Assembly (NCBI RefSeq): GCF_001704415.2
Contig: NC_030821.1
Location: 34,269,210 to 34,333,209 of the forward strand
Length of the DNA stretch: 64,000 bases
Source of the DNA: Capra hircus
Taxonomy: Eukaryota > Chordata > Mammalia > Artiodactyla > Bovidae
Reading direction: 5' to 3'
Part shown: positions 1-11,865 of the stretch, in pieces
Layout: each line of letters begins with the position of its first letter
How positions within the stretch are numbered: the stretch's first letter is position 1
Position numbers and translations under genes: made by a program
Notes under the pieces: generated by a model
Told to the model about the DNA's origin: nothing
Database searches by the model: none
What the model saw: the letters and a program-made list of their open reading frames with translations, nothing else

Positions 1-455
1 TGGATGAAACTGGAGCCTATTATACAGAGTGAAGTAAGCCAGAAAGAAAAACACCAATACAGTATACTAACACATATATATGGAATTTAGAAAGATGGTA
101 ATGATAATCCTGTATGTGAGACAGCAAAAGAGACACAGATGTATAGAACAGTCTTTTGGACTCTGTGGGAGAGGGAGAGGGTGGGATGATTTGGGAGAAT
201 GGCATTGAAACATGTATAATATCATATATAAAACGAACTGCCAGACCAGGCTTGATGCATGATACTGGATGCTTGGGACTGGTGTACTGGGACGACCCAG
301 AGGGATGGTATGTGGAGGGAGGAGGGAGGGGGGTTCAGGATGGGGAACACGTGTATACCTGTGGTGGATTCATGTTGATGTATGGCAAAACCAATACAAT
401 ATTGTAAAGTAGTTAGCTTCCAATTAAAATAAATAAATTTATATTTTAAAAAATG
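1..455 (+). mobile_element. L1 LINE 3' end (ruminant type), 5'-truncated
   Basis: The window opens inside a ruminant L1 3' region. It shows the typical order: 'attatacagagtgaagtaa', a purine-rich GGGAGGG stretch near 300-335, 'atgttgatgtatggcaaaac', then an AATAAATAAATTTATATTTT tail around 430-450. The same order recurs near 11.45 and 40.4 kb. No coding part of L1 is present, and the left edge is cut by the window. Confidence 0.8.
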
Positions 456-665
456 TATCTGATGATAATATCCCAAAATTTTTTTTAAAAAATCTTCTAT
501 TTGTAACATATAATGATTTTACCTTTTCCTTCTTTGGATTCACTGTGCTGCGAATTTGATTCACAGCCCTTCCATCATAGTCATTTGGGTCCTAAATTGT
601 CTACAAGCTTGTAAGGCCCCATGTGGAGCCAAAGAAGGTCTTCCTCGGTTTGATATCCTCTACAG

Positions 666-843
666 CAGGGGCCCCAACCTTTGAGACCTAATGTCTGATG
701 ATCTGAGGTAGAGCTGATGTCTAATAATAGAAATAAAGTGTAAAATAAATGTAATACGTTTGAATCGTCCCAAAACTAACCCCTTGTGGTAAAACTGTTT
801 TCCAAGAAACTGATCCCTGTACCAAAAAGACTGGGAACCACTG
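666..843 (+). mobile_element. hAT-type non-autonomous DNA transposon (MITE)
   Basis: The element starts caggggccccaacc and ends gactgggaaccactg, so its ends are imperfect inverted repeats. The middle carries 'ctgatgatctgaggt' and 'ttccaagaaactgatccctg', which I know from a widespread mammalian hAT MITE. The flanking 8-mers (658-665 and 844-851) agree at only 5 of 8 bases, so the target duplication has decayed. The exact family name is not claimed. Confidence 0.6.
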
Positions 844-2689
844 CAGTCCAGGATGTAGAACCATGTCTAGCTCACCAGAGGCTCACATAAATATTTCTTC
901 AAATGTGTTGAATTAATTTAAATATTTATTATTTCAAAGTATCTAAGTAACACCTCATGAAGGCATTTTCAAAAGAAACAGGAAATAGTTTTACAAAATT
1001 TATTTATTTATATGAAAAGTACATTTTCATATTTATTCATATGAAAAGTAAATTAAACATAAATGAGAATATTGTGTGTGTTATTATCATTAGCTAATAG
1101 TCATCTTACAGTCAGAGGCAGAAAGAAATGGTTGAAGTAATTATCAAAAGTATGTCCAATATGCAACTTTCAGAATTATATAGTGAAAAAAAACTAGTAT
1201 ATAATTGCCAGGAAAGCTATTTAAAGCATAAATATGAGATTAAAAATGCCAAAGGTGTAAACAACTTTAATCTGCTAATTTATTACACATGCCTCTTAGA
1301 GCCAAGTTTTATTTTAAGCTTAGATCTTGGATATTTTCACTGTGTTGCTGCAAATGAAACTAAAATTTTCTAAACTCAAATGCTATGCATGTTTCATCTT
1401 TTCAATGTCACTCATTTCCTCTGAAACTAAGTTCATGTGTACAATTCAGGCATTGTGACTATATATATATGCAATCTTTTCGTATAAGGACATTCTTCTA
1501 CAGTCCAAAAGGCACTATGACAATGCTTACCCACGTCTGTATTCCATCAACATTCTGCATTAGGGAACAGGCAGGCTATAGAAATAAATAAAAGTTCCTT
1601 TTTTATTATTAGAATAGCAAACAGGGCTTTAACTAATAAAGATGATTCAGGGCCAGTTGCTGAGGAAAATCATCCTTTCAATCATAAATGCAGGAGGTGT
1701 GAAAGCATATTATGGACCCTATATTACACACTGGACCCAATTACCTGCAACTCTCCCTTCTTATGACCCAGATTCTACTTTGGTTTCTGGACATATCTAA
1801 TTCTGACTGCTCACTTAATCCTCTAGCTATATGAGCGAGCAGTCACAATAAAAAAAAACTGAGGTCCAATCAGTTATTGAAGAAGTGATTCACTACCAAA
1901 GGTAAGTGGCTTTAGACTAGGTCTATGTTCTCAAACTTTCCAGCAAGGCTCTGCTACCTCTATCCCTAAGAAACACAGTTCTCCAATTACACCACCATGA
2001 AATGTGACCTTTCCCTCCAGCTGGCACTGAGGTTTAGCCGTCATCATTAAAAAAGTACAGGTGTGCTGACAATTCAAGCCAGCACAACAGTGGCATGGTA
2101 TGAGACTTGGTGGATGGGAAGGGGAAATTTACAGGAAGGCTTGCACAAAATTGAATCCTTCATATAATTGTAATAATGTGAGCTCTTTAAGCCAAATATT
2201 TGGCCTCCTCCCACCTCCCCCATGAAATATCATGATTTACTGGGAGCTTATATAAAATTGCCGTTTAGGGATATTGCAAGATTTGAATGCATGAAGTGCA
2301 AGTATTTGCTACATGTATGACGTGTCCAGTTGGACTTTGCCTTGTCTCCTTTGGCAACGCAGTCCCCAAAAGGGTGTTGAGTACCCTGACCAGTGACTGC
2401 TAAACACTAGAGAAGTTTCCAATTGTCCAGGCGACAAGGAAGGGCAAAACTAGGACCAGTGATGAAAAGAGAAAATGGATTTCATTTCTTCCTATGGAAG
2501 GACTACAGTGGGCAGCTTTCCATCACAGGAGGTGCTGAAGAGGAGATGAGGGATCATTTGATAAGACATCTTGAGGGGCTGAGACTGGTTGACCTAAAAG
2601 ACCTAAGCTCTAATGTTTTATTCCAAATCCCCAGGCAAGACACTAATGGTGCTGGCATGTTTCTTGTTGTCCAATGCACCATCTTATCT
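844..2689. other. Unique AT-rich sequence, no gene seen
   Basis: I recognise no repeat or coding domain here. The few open frames (for example 1128-1373 and 2423-2755) are short, lack a domain and have no supporting context. Around 960-1060 there are short repeated 'tatgaaaagta' and 'atttatt' motifs. Confidence 0.5.
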
Positions 2690-2950
2690 CTCACACTGGG
2701 GTCTTTGCATAGCCCATTCCCTGGACCTTCCAACCCCTTACCACTTCAAACATGAACTTAGATGTCACTTTTTTCACTTCCTTTACTTCCTTCCAGGAAG
2801 CCTTCACTGTCCCAACAAATTTAGGTAAAGGCACCTTGCAGCATGCATTCATGGCACTCTACCCCTCTGCTGCCATAGCACCTACTCTTCACATGGGTAG
2901 GGACTACAATTTCATATGGGTAGGGAACATGTCCTTGTCATAACTGTACA
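2690..2950 (+). mobile_element. L2 LINE 3' fragment
   Basis: The stretch follows the L2 3' pattern 'tcaaacat...gatgtcac...ccaggaagccttcact' at about 2746-2812, then a poorly conserved tail. It is old and heavily diverged, as expected of L2. A Bov-tA SINE lies immediately to the right. Confidence 0.55.
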
Positions 2951-2964
2951 TCCATCACCTACAC

Positions 2965-3189
2965 AGGGACTTCCTAGGTGGTGCTAGTGGTAAAGAACCT
3001 GCCTGCCGAGGCAAGAGACAAGAAATGCACTTTCGATTCCTGGGTCAGGAAGACCCCATGGAGGAGAACATGGCATCCCACTCCAATATTCTTACCTGGA
3101 GAATCCCATGGACAGAGGAGCCTGGCAGGCTATGGGCCATAAACTCGCAAAGAGTTGGACATGACTGAAGCGACTTAGCACACACGCAC
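2965..3189 (+). mobile_element. Bov-tA SINE
   Basis: The tRNA-Glu-like head starts gggacttcctaggtgg with 'ggtaaagaacctgcctgcc'. It runs into a BovA body with 'ccactccaatattcttacc' and 'atcccatggacagaggagcc', and ends 'ttggacatgactgaagcgac'. The RNA polymerase III B box is degraded. This SINE family is moved by BovB machinery, with which it shares its 3' end. Confidence 0.9.
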
Positions 3190-3240
3190 CTGCAAAAGGC
3201 CTACAGCATAGCCAGTTCTCAATGACTTGTGCCAAATTAT

Positions 3241-3321
3241 TTGGGTTGGCCATAAGTTTGGTTGAATTTTTCCATAAGATGTAACAGAAAAACTCAAATG
3301 AAATTTTTGGCCAACCTAATA
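3241..3321. mobile_element. Mariner-type MITE hairpin, miR-2284/2285-like
   Basis: The left arm starts ttgggttggccataagttt and the right arm ends atttttggccaacctaata. The two arms are nearly complementary over about 35 bases each, so the RNA would fold into one long hairpin with a small loop near 3280. The ends match the ruminant mariner terminal repeat ('ttgggttggccaaaaagttc'). The bovine miR-2284/2285 family comes from such hairpins. Seen: the inverted repeat. Inferred: any processing into a microRNA. This copy has several mismatches in the arms. Confidence 0.6.
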
Positions 3322-3474
3322 TTTTCTTATTGAAAACCCTGCTGTGTCTTCCCCAGAAATCCATTGCATCTAGAGTTAAACAAGAGATACTTTATCTTAC
3401 TCAGTTACTCTATTTTATGGGTCTCAAGTCCTTCTCCCACCCAAGAAGTAATAGAACATGGTTATCAGCTATAT

Positions 3475-3597
3475 AGCATCATGGACTCAATGAACATGAA
3501 TCTCAGCAAACTCTAGGAGATAGTGGAGGACAGAGGAGCCTGGCATGCTGTAGTCCATGAGGTCACAAAGAGTAGGACAAAACTTAGTGACTGAACA
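3475..3597 (+). mobile_element. BovB 3'-end fragment
   Basis: The line 'atggactcaatgaacatgaa ... cagcaaactctaggag ... acagaggagcctggcatgctg ... gtcacaaagagtaggac' follows the last ~120 bp of BovB. It is 5'-truncated and diverged, and it ends near 'gtgactgaac'. Confidence 0.75.
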
Positions 3598-3690
3598 GCC
3601 ATCTGTATGCTATAGACTTGTGCACTGTCCTATTACAAAGGCATCTTGGGGCTAAAGCTGTTAATGACTACTTGCTAAGGCTGCACATGC

Positions 3691-4297
3691 TTCAGTTCAG
3701 TTCAGTCGCTCAGTCGTGTCCGACTCTTTGTGACCCCATGAACTGCAGCACACCAGGCCTCTCTGTCCATCACCAACTCCTGGAGTTCACTCAAACTCAT
3801 GTGCATTGAGTCAGTGATGCCATCCAGCCATCTCATCCTCTGTCATCCTCTTCTCCTCCTGCCCCCAATCCCTCCCAACATCAGGGTCTTTTCCAATGAG
3901 TCAGCTCTTCACATGAGGTGGCCAAAGTACTGGAGTTTCAGCCTCAGCATCAGTCCTTCCAATGAACACCCAGGACAGGTCTCCTTTAGGATGGACTGGT
4001 TGGATCTCCTTGCAGTCCAAGGGACTCTCAAGAATCTTCTCCAGCACAGTTCAAAAGCATCAATTCTTCGGCACTCAGCTTTCTTCACAGTCCAACTCTC
4101 ACACTCATACATGACCACTGGAAAAACCATAGCCTTGACTAGACGGACCTTTGTTGGCAAAGTAGTATCTCTGCTTTTTAATATGCTATCTAGATTGGTC
4201 ATAACTTTCCTTCCAAGGAGTATGCATCTTTTAATTTCATGGCTGCAATCACCATCTGCAGTGATTTGGGAGCCCCCCAAAATAAAGTCTAAAGGCC
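3691..4297 (-). mobile_element. BovB (RTE) LINE, 5'-truncated copy
   Basis: Read on the minus strand, this is the C-terminal third of the BovB polyprotein plus the 3' end with its (CTGAA)n tail ('ttcagttcagttcagtcgct' on plus, at 3691). An open stretch at 3909-4280 encodes the conserved 'CESWTVKKAE' and 'LRVPWTARRSNQSILKE' blocks found downstream of the reverse transcriptase. The RT domain itself is missing. It is a dead remnant. Confidence 0.9.
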
Positions 4298-5044
4298 ACT
4301 AAATGAAGTGATTTAAGCCCATCCATAGCAAAATTATCTTATGGCCACCATCTATATGACCCGGGTTCTCATTTTGGGTTAAGGGGGCAGGGTTCTAATT
4401 AAGAATCTTCATGCTGCCTTGCCAGGGCCAGGCCCTACAAAGACCTACCACTCTTACCACAAAATGCTCTGATGGGTGTGGTGTACAAGACCCCTTGCTT
4501 GTACTTCCTGCAGCTCTCTCCTGGGGCTCACGTGGATACGTCAAAAACAGCAAGGAGTGTGTGGACACCCATCTAAGACTCTTCACTAAAAGAAAACAGT
4601 TCAAACCACTTTTCCACAGGATACGGAAGCCATCCATTAGCAATAATGATTTAATATCATCAAACAAACTCAAAATTGAGTCGCTTACTTGACTAATAGT
4701 TAAATCAACAATTTCCTCATTTCTCATCTATTTCTTCCTTTTAAACTAAGACTTCTTTATGGCTATTATGTGAAAACTACTCTACTAATTTGAAACTCAG
4801 TAAGTATAGGTGGTTGATAAGAAGAATCAGGCCCCTGCCCACTGACCATGACTAAAGATGAGAAACATTCACAGTTAATTGCTTCAGGTCCAGCCTCCAG
4901 CCATCTGCCCATTTCCTGATAAATCTGAGACCCTGTTCTATCCCATTCTTCCTCTTTAAGCACAGTCCTCACTATCTTCACCCTCTGACACTTCAAACAG
5001 CCACACACATTCATTCCTTCTTGGCTTCTGCCTATTGAGACTAA
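4298..5044. other. Unique sequence, no gene seen
   Basis: Short open frames occur on both strands (4395-4727 minus, 4411-4692 plus) and overlap one another. I see no domain, splice-site pattern or repeat that I can name. Confidence 0.45.
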
Positions 5045-5206
5045 CCTTTCTCAAACTGTAACGTGCTCCGGCTTCATCTGGGCATCTTGTAAAATGCAGA
5101 TTCTAATTTGATAGGTCTTGAGTGGGGCCTGAGATCCTTCTCTTGTCAAAGCTTAAAGAGATCACTGATGCTGGTGGTCCATGGACCATGCTTTAGACTA
5201 TCAGAG
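5045..5206 (-). mobile_element. MER5-type hAT-Charlie MITE
   Basis: The left end 'ctttctcaaactgtaacgtg' and the right end 'gatgctggtggtccatggac' match the two ends of MER5A in reverse. The centre holds 'tgtaaaatgcagattcta' and 'gtggggcctgagat'. It is an old mammalian DNA transposon fossil. Confidence 0.7.
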
Positions 5207-5589
5207 ACTAAGGGCAAAAACAGCATAGAATCTGCCAATCTTAGCAGCTTCAGCAGGTCTGAGGTTTTCAGCAAATTTTCTAGGGACAGGGTCTGTTAGC
5301 TTCCATCTCAAATGGAAGGAACCATTGGCCAAGGCTTCCACTGTTCTATTCCATGTCTCCTTCTGGTCTTCTTCCCCAACTCTGTCCCACTGGCTGTTCC
5401 ACAACCATTCACTCAGCAATCCCACCAGCAGCTGGGTTTCTATGCCTAAGCAGATTTACATTACTCAAGGTACTTGGTCTGCTGGAATCATTCATTTTAA
5501 GGAACACCAACAAAAACTGAGATTTGGGGTCAGTGACTCTGAGATATAAGGGCTATGACAGTATGATGCTGGGCAGTGAAAATCATTTT
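5207..5589. other. Unique sequence, no gene seen
   Basis: No repeat or coding feature is recognised. Two short frames (5201-5425 minus and 5325-5549 plus) overlap antisense to each other and look like chance. Confidence 0.4.
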
Positions 5590-5775
5590 GAAAAGCAGAA
5601 AGACCTGAGTCTGACTCTTGGGTCTGCATCAACCTAATTCTATGACCTTACATTAGTCAGCTTCTCCAAGCTTCGATTTTCTCCTCTGTAAAGAGATCTA
5701 CTTGTAGGAACATAAAGTAGCAAAGACAAACTTCCAGGCACATAGTGTTTACACAATCAATTGGTTATCTGTTCC
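5590..5775 (+). mobile_element. MIR SINE
   Basis: The pattern is that of MIR in sense: 'gacctgagtctgactctt' (head), 'tctatgacctt', 'cttctccaagcttcgatttt', 'ctctgtaaagag', then 'ccaggcacatagtgtttaca' at the L2-like 3' end. It is strongly diverged. Confidence 0.6.
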
Positions 5776-7672
5776 TTTCCTTTTCATCATAGAAGAAGAG
5801 CAAGGATAAATTAAGAGCTAAATTATTAATAAATACTTTAAAAATAAGATCTCCTAAGTTAAGACCACACTTTAAAAAGATCCATCTAGACTTGGATTCT
5901 GAATAATGAGAAAAATGACTAGTTTTAAAATACATTTAGGTTGGGTTTTTTTAAGTATTTTTTCTCTCAGATCTAAAATAGACAAGAACTGAAAGTTTTG
6001 GAGGAATTTTTAAGGGAAAATAAGGAATTCTTACACCGTATTTCAACCTTTTTTTGGTTTAAGTAAATTGTGTTAGAAAATGCCTGCTAACCAAGAACTC
6101 ACAGCAAATATGTATCCAATTTTAATACAACACTATAAAACTGTTCTGGAAAGTTAAAACTAGTTATTAAGAGAGTCTGGGTGGGAAAAATATTCTCTAG
6201 GGGTGAAATGATTTCCCATGTGAAGAACTCTGCTTAGGGACTCTTGATCATAAGCCTTTCAGATATTACATAATAAAAACGCCATTGGTTCCTTATCAAA
6301 GGACTACTCAGCCCTCCCTAGCACATTTTCATTGAACCTCAACGCGGCTAATCACGTAGAACTAATGTAAAACATCCCCCATTTCATGCTCAGTGTGATA
6401 CTACACCTTCACTTGTTTGTCCCAGAAAGTTAAGCATTTAAAAGATTTCATGGCCCCCACACAGGCTCTTAAGGGCATACTTATTATTTTATCACAGTCT
6501 ATTTTTAAAAACTACTGGAAGAATTTGGAAGAAAAGCTATCTCTTTGGTCCAATTTGTCAAATAACGAGAGTTCAAAGCTCTAGTTATCTCTTATTCTAA
6601 AATACTCTGTTATCCCTCAAGGATAAATTTTCCATTTCTGATAAGGTCCTTGTCCAATTCAAATTACAAGCAAAGGAAGTCTCCGGGGGAAAATGTGTTT
6701 ACTTATTTTTCCACGTAACATCTTCAAAGAAACTGAAAGGAAGAAAGAACTGTTCCTAAGGATATCTTCCAGAAGTAAAAAAAAATTCAGTAAGACATTC
6801 TCCTCATCTTTCTAAAACAATCTTTATCTCCAAGGAAATTAAACCAATACTCAAGATCTTACCTCTCAAAGCAATGTTTTTCCAAAAGAGTTGTCCTTAT
6901 TCATCTCATATAAATATCATCTGTGGAGTCATTCTGTATACCCCCAGAATTCACATTAAAGCCAGTTTAAAAATAATTTGCCATTTACATACGTTTTAAC
7001 TAGATTGAAAGCTGAAAGCTCTTCAACCCTTGCCATTCCGGCAACAAAAGACAGAACCACATTATCTTCAGTTTCATTCAGCAAGATAGAGCCCTGGGCC
7101 TCTGAAAAAGATATGTTTCTCGTGGTGAAGGGTTAAAAGAGGACACCGAGCCACCCTCTGGAAGTCATTAAGTTACAAAGCCCCAAGAAGATAAAAGTTT
7201 CCATTTTCTAAAATGTAAATCAAAAACATATTCATTAGTATTGCAAAACAAACATGCAAATCTTCACCACTTGAAAAGCTCGGCTAAATATGTACAAGGG
7301 CTAAACCCAAAAATACATCTGGTCCTCGGTTACAGAACTTGCTTTTTTGGTTTTATCTAAAGAGTTTGTCTGTCTTCCATGGTTGGCTTCTTGGATTATT
7401 GCAATTCATAATAAGCCTTTTAGCTAAGGATGAAATAAACAAAGATAAAGTCTATGTCCTAGTTTTAAATGGCCCAGATGGGATGATTTTTCCATATGTT
7501 TAGCACACCCACTGTTTATTAATCACTGCTAGCGGAGCTTAGAGGATTACTGGGTTTATTGCCTGGGCAAGGGCTGAAATTTACAGTTTGTATAATCTCT
7601 GCACACCTTTTTAATATTCCATCCTTTCCCGATTGTCCTTTGAGCCTCACTCAGGTTGGGTGTGCATCCAAG
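5776..7672. other. Long unique AT-rich block, no gene seen
   Basis: Almost 1.9 kb carries no repeat I can name, unusual in a window this rich in SINEs. There is no long open frame. Its repeat-poor state fits possible regulatory constraint, but nothing in the sequence proves that. Confidence 0.4.
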
Positions 7673-7712
7673 TCTGTGTGTGTGTGTGTGTCTGTGTCTC
7701 CGTGTGTGTGTG
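7673..7712. repeat. (GT)n microsatellite, interrupted
   Basis: Two GT runs are separated by 'tctgtgtctcc'. The total is about 40 bp. Such tracts are usually length-polymorphic. Confidence 0.85.
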
Positions 7713-9229
7713 ACATATTATACTGCAGGGAATCTCAGCCAACTGATCAAGAGGAGGTTTTGTGCCCAAATTTGGATACAATATCAGTCTCCAGGAATGT
7801 GTTACATCATAACAATGACAATGTGGGTAAAGCTGGCAATACTTGACTCACCACCCTTTATAGTGATTTACTTAGTGTCTGGCAATCTGTTTTTCATATG
7901 ATGTTTGTTTCTCATAAACAGTTTCAACATGGGAGAGTATGGTGTCAAGATAACAGTTATATCATTTGTCACTGCAGAACATCTATCGGGCTTGCCAAGA
8001 AAACAAGAGTCTTTTATCTTAGGCTTTTTACAAGTGCTTGAGTTCTGGTGATTCTTTCTCATCAACGTGCTGGATTACTTCTTTGAAAACTGACCATCAC
8101 CATCTCAGTTACATTATCATTTCAATTTCTCGTAAGTAAAATGAAATCTGCAGAAAAGTTAGCATAGGAGACTCTGGAGAAGAAAATACTGAGAGAGAGA
8201 GGAAGAGGAGGTGATTCTCAGACAAGGCACAGTCCCTGAGAAAGGAGCATCCAAAGCAATGAGTTAATAATATTAAGCTCACAAGCACCTTGACTGTTTC
8301 CTGTCATGTTTTAAAAGGAAACAGTCTCAGATAAAGTATATGACCTCCATTTTCATCAGTGTACCAAATTCTTAGGCACATTTTTAGTTGTCAAATGGCT
8401 TTGTTGGGGGGGTGGTGGAGGGGAACAAGAAGAAACCTCTATCTTTCTATATCACGGTCATCAAGCCACCCCGTCAATCTGAGGGAATTTTGACAGACGG
8501 CGTCCATATTTGGAACATCCCCTAAAACTTGGAAGGAGAAAAAAGGGGGGGAGATATTCTTTAAAATTTCTTTTAATAGAATTGTTTAAGACAGTTAATG
8601 TAGAAAACATCCTATTAATCATGGATGCTTTTTATAGTATTTTTACATGGGTTTTGAGATGTGGTTTTATATCTTCAACAAATAGAGGAAGGGAAGGCCT
8701 CGGTAAAGCATAAGAATAGACAGCTGTGGGCTCAGAAAACTGAATATTCGGTCATTCAAAAAGGCTTTGAAATCACTCTGCTGGAGTCTTGTGTACAATA
8801 ATTAAACTCTGAACAAGAATCTGTTATGACATCCTACCCTATGCTGTGGGCATACAACATTTGTCCTATAAAAAAGAAAGAGTGTGTGCTCAGGAACCAG
8901 CATTTTCAAACAACTTACCTAATGGAGAAGCATTTCGCTTATTATGTCCATGAATGGAAATGATCTGACTTGTACTTGGAATATCAGTTCTGTGACCCAG
9001 ACAATGGTCAGATATTCTGGGAAATCTACACACACAATCTCCTCCTGATAGCTCGCCTTAGTCTGTGTAGCCAGGAAAGCTGCTCCGTTTAAAGCATAGT
9101 TGGCAGGCAAGTTGGTACCTCAGCCTCATCCAAGGTATTTAGGCTAAGCCTACTTTTCTATTCAAAGAAAAAAAATGTGACTATGACTAACCAAGAGAGG
9201 AAAATATTGTTCCTTTTAGGGATCTGGTG
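7713..9229. other. Unique sequence, no gene seen
   Basis: No dispersed repeat is recognised. There is a GA-rich patch near 8190-8215 and a G-run patch near 8405-8425. Short open frames (8510-8713 plus, 8919-9110 minus) have no domain. Confidence 0.4.
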
Positions 9230-9385
9230 CACAAAGCACAAAGGGTGGGATGGGGTAGGAGGGCGAGCAAAAGATGGACGGGATGGATGGATACCTAGAG
9301 CTGATTCACTCTGTTGTACAGCAGAAACTAACACAATATTGTAGCACAGCTATACTCCAAATTGTAAAAAAAAAAAAAAAAAAAA
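9230..9385 (+). mobile_element. L1 LINE 3' end with poly-A tail
   Basis: The sequence has 'gattcactctgttgtacagc', 'agaaactaacacaatattgt', 'agctatactccaaattg', then about 20 A residues (9365-9385). This is the older artiodactyl L1 3' terminus. Confidence 0.75.
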
Positions 9386-9752
9386 GAGCAAATCTAGTCC
9401 ATTACCCTACCAACTCTGGGGCTCACTGCCCCCTCATCATGCCATATCACTTTCTTACTCCTAGCCTCTCATTCCCCTTCTCTTCACCTGTCCCAGTTCT
9501 CCCTAACTTCAGTTCCAGTTCAGGTCATTTCTACTCCACGAGACCTTTCCCACTGCCAAAGTCTATATTGATGTCTCCTTCCTCTGGACGACTAAAGCTC
9601 AGTCTGACTGACTCTAAAAACAGATACATAACCATACACTGCCTTGCATTATTAATAATAGCTTCATGTCTCTTTTCTGTTCGCTTTACTTGACTATATG
9701 CTCCTGGATGACAAAGATTTTTTTTTCTGAAATGTACAAGAAACTACTGCAG
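9386..9752. other. Unique pyrimidine-rich sequence
   Basis: The stretch is C/T-rich with no domain. An open frame at 9274-9693 runs through the L1 poly-A, so it includes a lysine run and is not a gene. An old L2 fragment is possible at about 9430-9620 but was not called. Confidence 0.35.
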
Positions 9753-9962
9753 GGCTTCCCAGGGGGCTCAGTGGTAAAGAATCTGCCGGCCAATGCAGGA
9801 GATGCAGGTTTGATCACTGGGTCGAGAAGATCCCCTGGAGGAGGAAATGGCAACCCACCTGTTCTCTTGCCTGGAAAATCCCATGGACAGAGGAGCCCTG
9901 GCAGGCTACAGTCCACGGGGTCTCAAAGAATCAACACGACTGAAGTGACTGAATATGCACAC
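9753..9962 (+). mobile_element. Bov-tA SINE
   Basis: The head 'ggcttcccagggggctcagt', the spacer 'aatctgccggccaatgcag', the body 'atcccatggacagaggagcc' and the BovB-like end 'gactgaagtgactga' are all present, with moderate divergence. Confidence 0.9.
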
Positions 9963-9967
9963 ACAGT

Positions 9968-10060
9968 AACTACTGCGTTGAGCACTTGTTATATGCCCAG
10001 CACAATGCTAGGCACCTTCCCTAAGTGATGCCACTAACTCTGAAGTACAGATTTCATGGA
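9968..10060 (-). mobile_element. MIR SINE fragment
   Basis: 'gagcacttgttatatgccca' followed by 'gcacaatgctaggcacctt' is the reverse complement of the MIR 3' end. It lies next to the Bov-tA at 9753. Confidence 0.5.
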
Positions 10061-11449
10061 AACACATCTGTGCGGCCCACACACTGCCCAGTAACATGAA
10101 CTGGGCTCCAGTGCCTAGACTAATATGGAGGGCCCAATTTTGAGAATAATTCAAATATAACACAGAAAGTCTTAAATATATAGACACTTTGGAGCATTAT
10201 AGTCAATGACCAGAAAAATTATTCTGGTAGAATGAAAATATTCTCTCCTCATCTCAGAACATTTTGGGTTACTTTAATTGATCTTTTGTGACACTTCATT
10301 AATTGGCCACGATTTTCCATGGCTCCACCTAGGAGTTTCAGTCACTTGTTAGGACTTCCTGAGAGGACTGGCTAGAACTCAAAAGTTTCTGAGTGGTCAC
10401 TTTGTCTTTTGAAAATACCTGACTGGAGTATACCATTTAATAATAGTTATTTTCCTTTCTCCATACTTTCAGGAGTTCAGTTACACTTGGGAAGAAAATA
10501 AGGTTCCCCAAAACCGCTTCCACTGTTTCGTGCCTCATTCCTAGGTTCCATTCCTTTGGTGTTGAAAGAACCTTTATACCCCTAAGGAAATGTAAGAGGA
10601 GCCCATCAGAGACAGTCAAGCTGCTTCCTGACAAGCAAAATGTTTAAAAAGAAAAAAACAAAAAGATGAGGCTCAAGGCTCCTATAGGATCAAAATGGAA
10701 GTTCAGAAGTCTGGGTGATTCAGATTATAGATCTCCACTGGTAAGGCTATCCACACAAACCCCACCCAGGGCTGCACTTACATCTCTCAGAAAAGTGAAA
10801 GGCATGGATGCCAACTGAAACGAGAAATCATAAAGCCAACCTTGGCCCAGCACAGAGATATATTTTATCCTACCACATTTTTACATTTGCATACATGGCA
10901 CCCTTCAAAGCCAGGAGTTTATATTTTCCCACCAAGGCTCAGCATGTGTGAAAAACGCTTTCCAAGAAACAAAGGCTGGCAAAGATGCAAATGTGAACTT
11001 GTGGGCAAGCAAATGCAGTTGAACTTAACAGAGATCTTGCCTCCATATCTTTGGATGAGCTTGGTAATAACCCAAGTCTCCACCAGATGAGAACCTTGAA
11101 CCTCAAAGTCAAAAAGGGAAAAAAAAAAAAAGGCACAAGGATAGAATCACTGGAAAAGCAAACACATTTCTCAATAAAGAACACTCTATTTAACTTGAAA
11201 AGGGGGGGGGGGGTGGCGGGGATTCGGCAAGAGATAAGCATGCTCGAGGCTGGGAATTATTTGCTGGTTCATTCTTCCTATAAAAAGGATTATCCCTGTG
11301 GCCACAAATAAATTCCAAAGCCTCTGATTCCATGAGAGCTTTTTTCCCTTGGAAAAGAAACAGGTCTAGGATTCTACCCTACTGCTTTCCAACTCTAAAA
11401 AAATTCTCAAAGCAAGGATGTAGAAAGAGGACTTGTATTAAAGGAGGTA
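10061..11449. other. Unique sequence, no gene seen
   Basis: No named repeat covers this interval. It includes a pure G run near 11202-11213 and an A run near 11119-11131. Overlapping short frames on both strands (10842-11090, 10939-11241, 11051-11311) are taken as chance. Confidence 0.4.
11202..11220 (+). repeat. G-rich low-complexity tract
   Basis: Twelve G residues are followed by T, GG, C and GGGG. Such a tract is prone to slippage and to assembly error. Confidence 0.8.
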
Positions 11450-11865
11450 GCTATATTATACAGAGTGAATGAAGTCAGTAAGAGAAAGACAAATATTATA
11501 TATTAACACATATATATGGAATCAAGAAATATAGTACTGACGATCCTACCTGCAGGACAGCAAAGGAGATACAGACACTTTGGACACATTGGGGGAAGGA
11601 GAGGGTGGGATGATATGAGAGAAGAGCATTGAAATATATATATTACCATATGTAAAATAGCCAGTGGAAGTTTGATGTATGACACAGGGAACCCAAAGTC
11701 AGTGTTCTGTGAGAACCTAGAGAGATGGGGTGGGGAGGTAAGGGTGGGTGGTCAAGAGGGAGGGGACATAGGTATACCTAATGTTAATTCATGTTGATGT
11801 ATGACAAAAACAATCACAATACTGTAATTTTCCTCTAATGTAAAAATTATAAAAATAATACGGGG
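11450..11865 (+). mobile_element. L1 LINE 3' end (ruminant type), 5'-truncated
   Basis: It repeats the order seen at 1-455: 'attatacagagtgaatgaag', 'taacacatatatatggaat', 'gagggtgggatgatatgag', 'aattcatgttgatgtatg' and 'caatactgtaa'. It ends in an AAAATTATAAAAATAATA tail and has no coding part. Confidence 0.8.

Noticed and set aside
9274..9693. 139-codon plus-strand frame
   Set aside because: It begins in an L1 3' end and reads through its poly-A, giving a lysine run.
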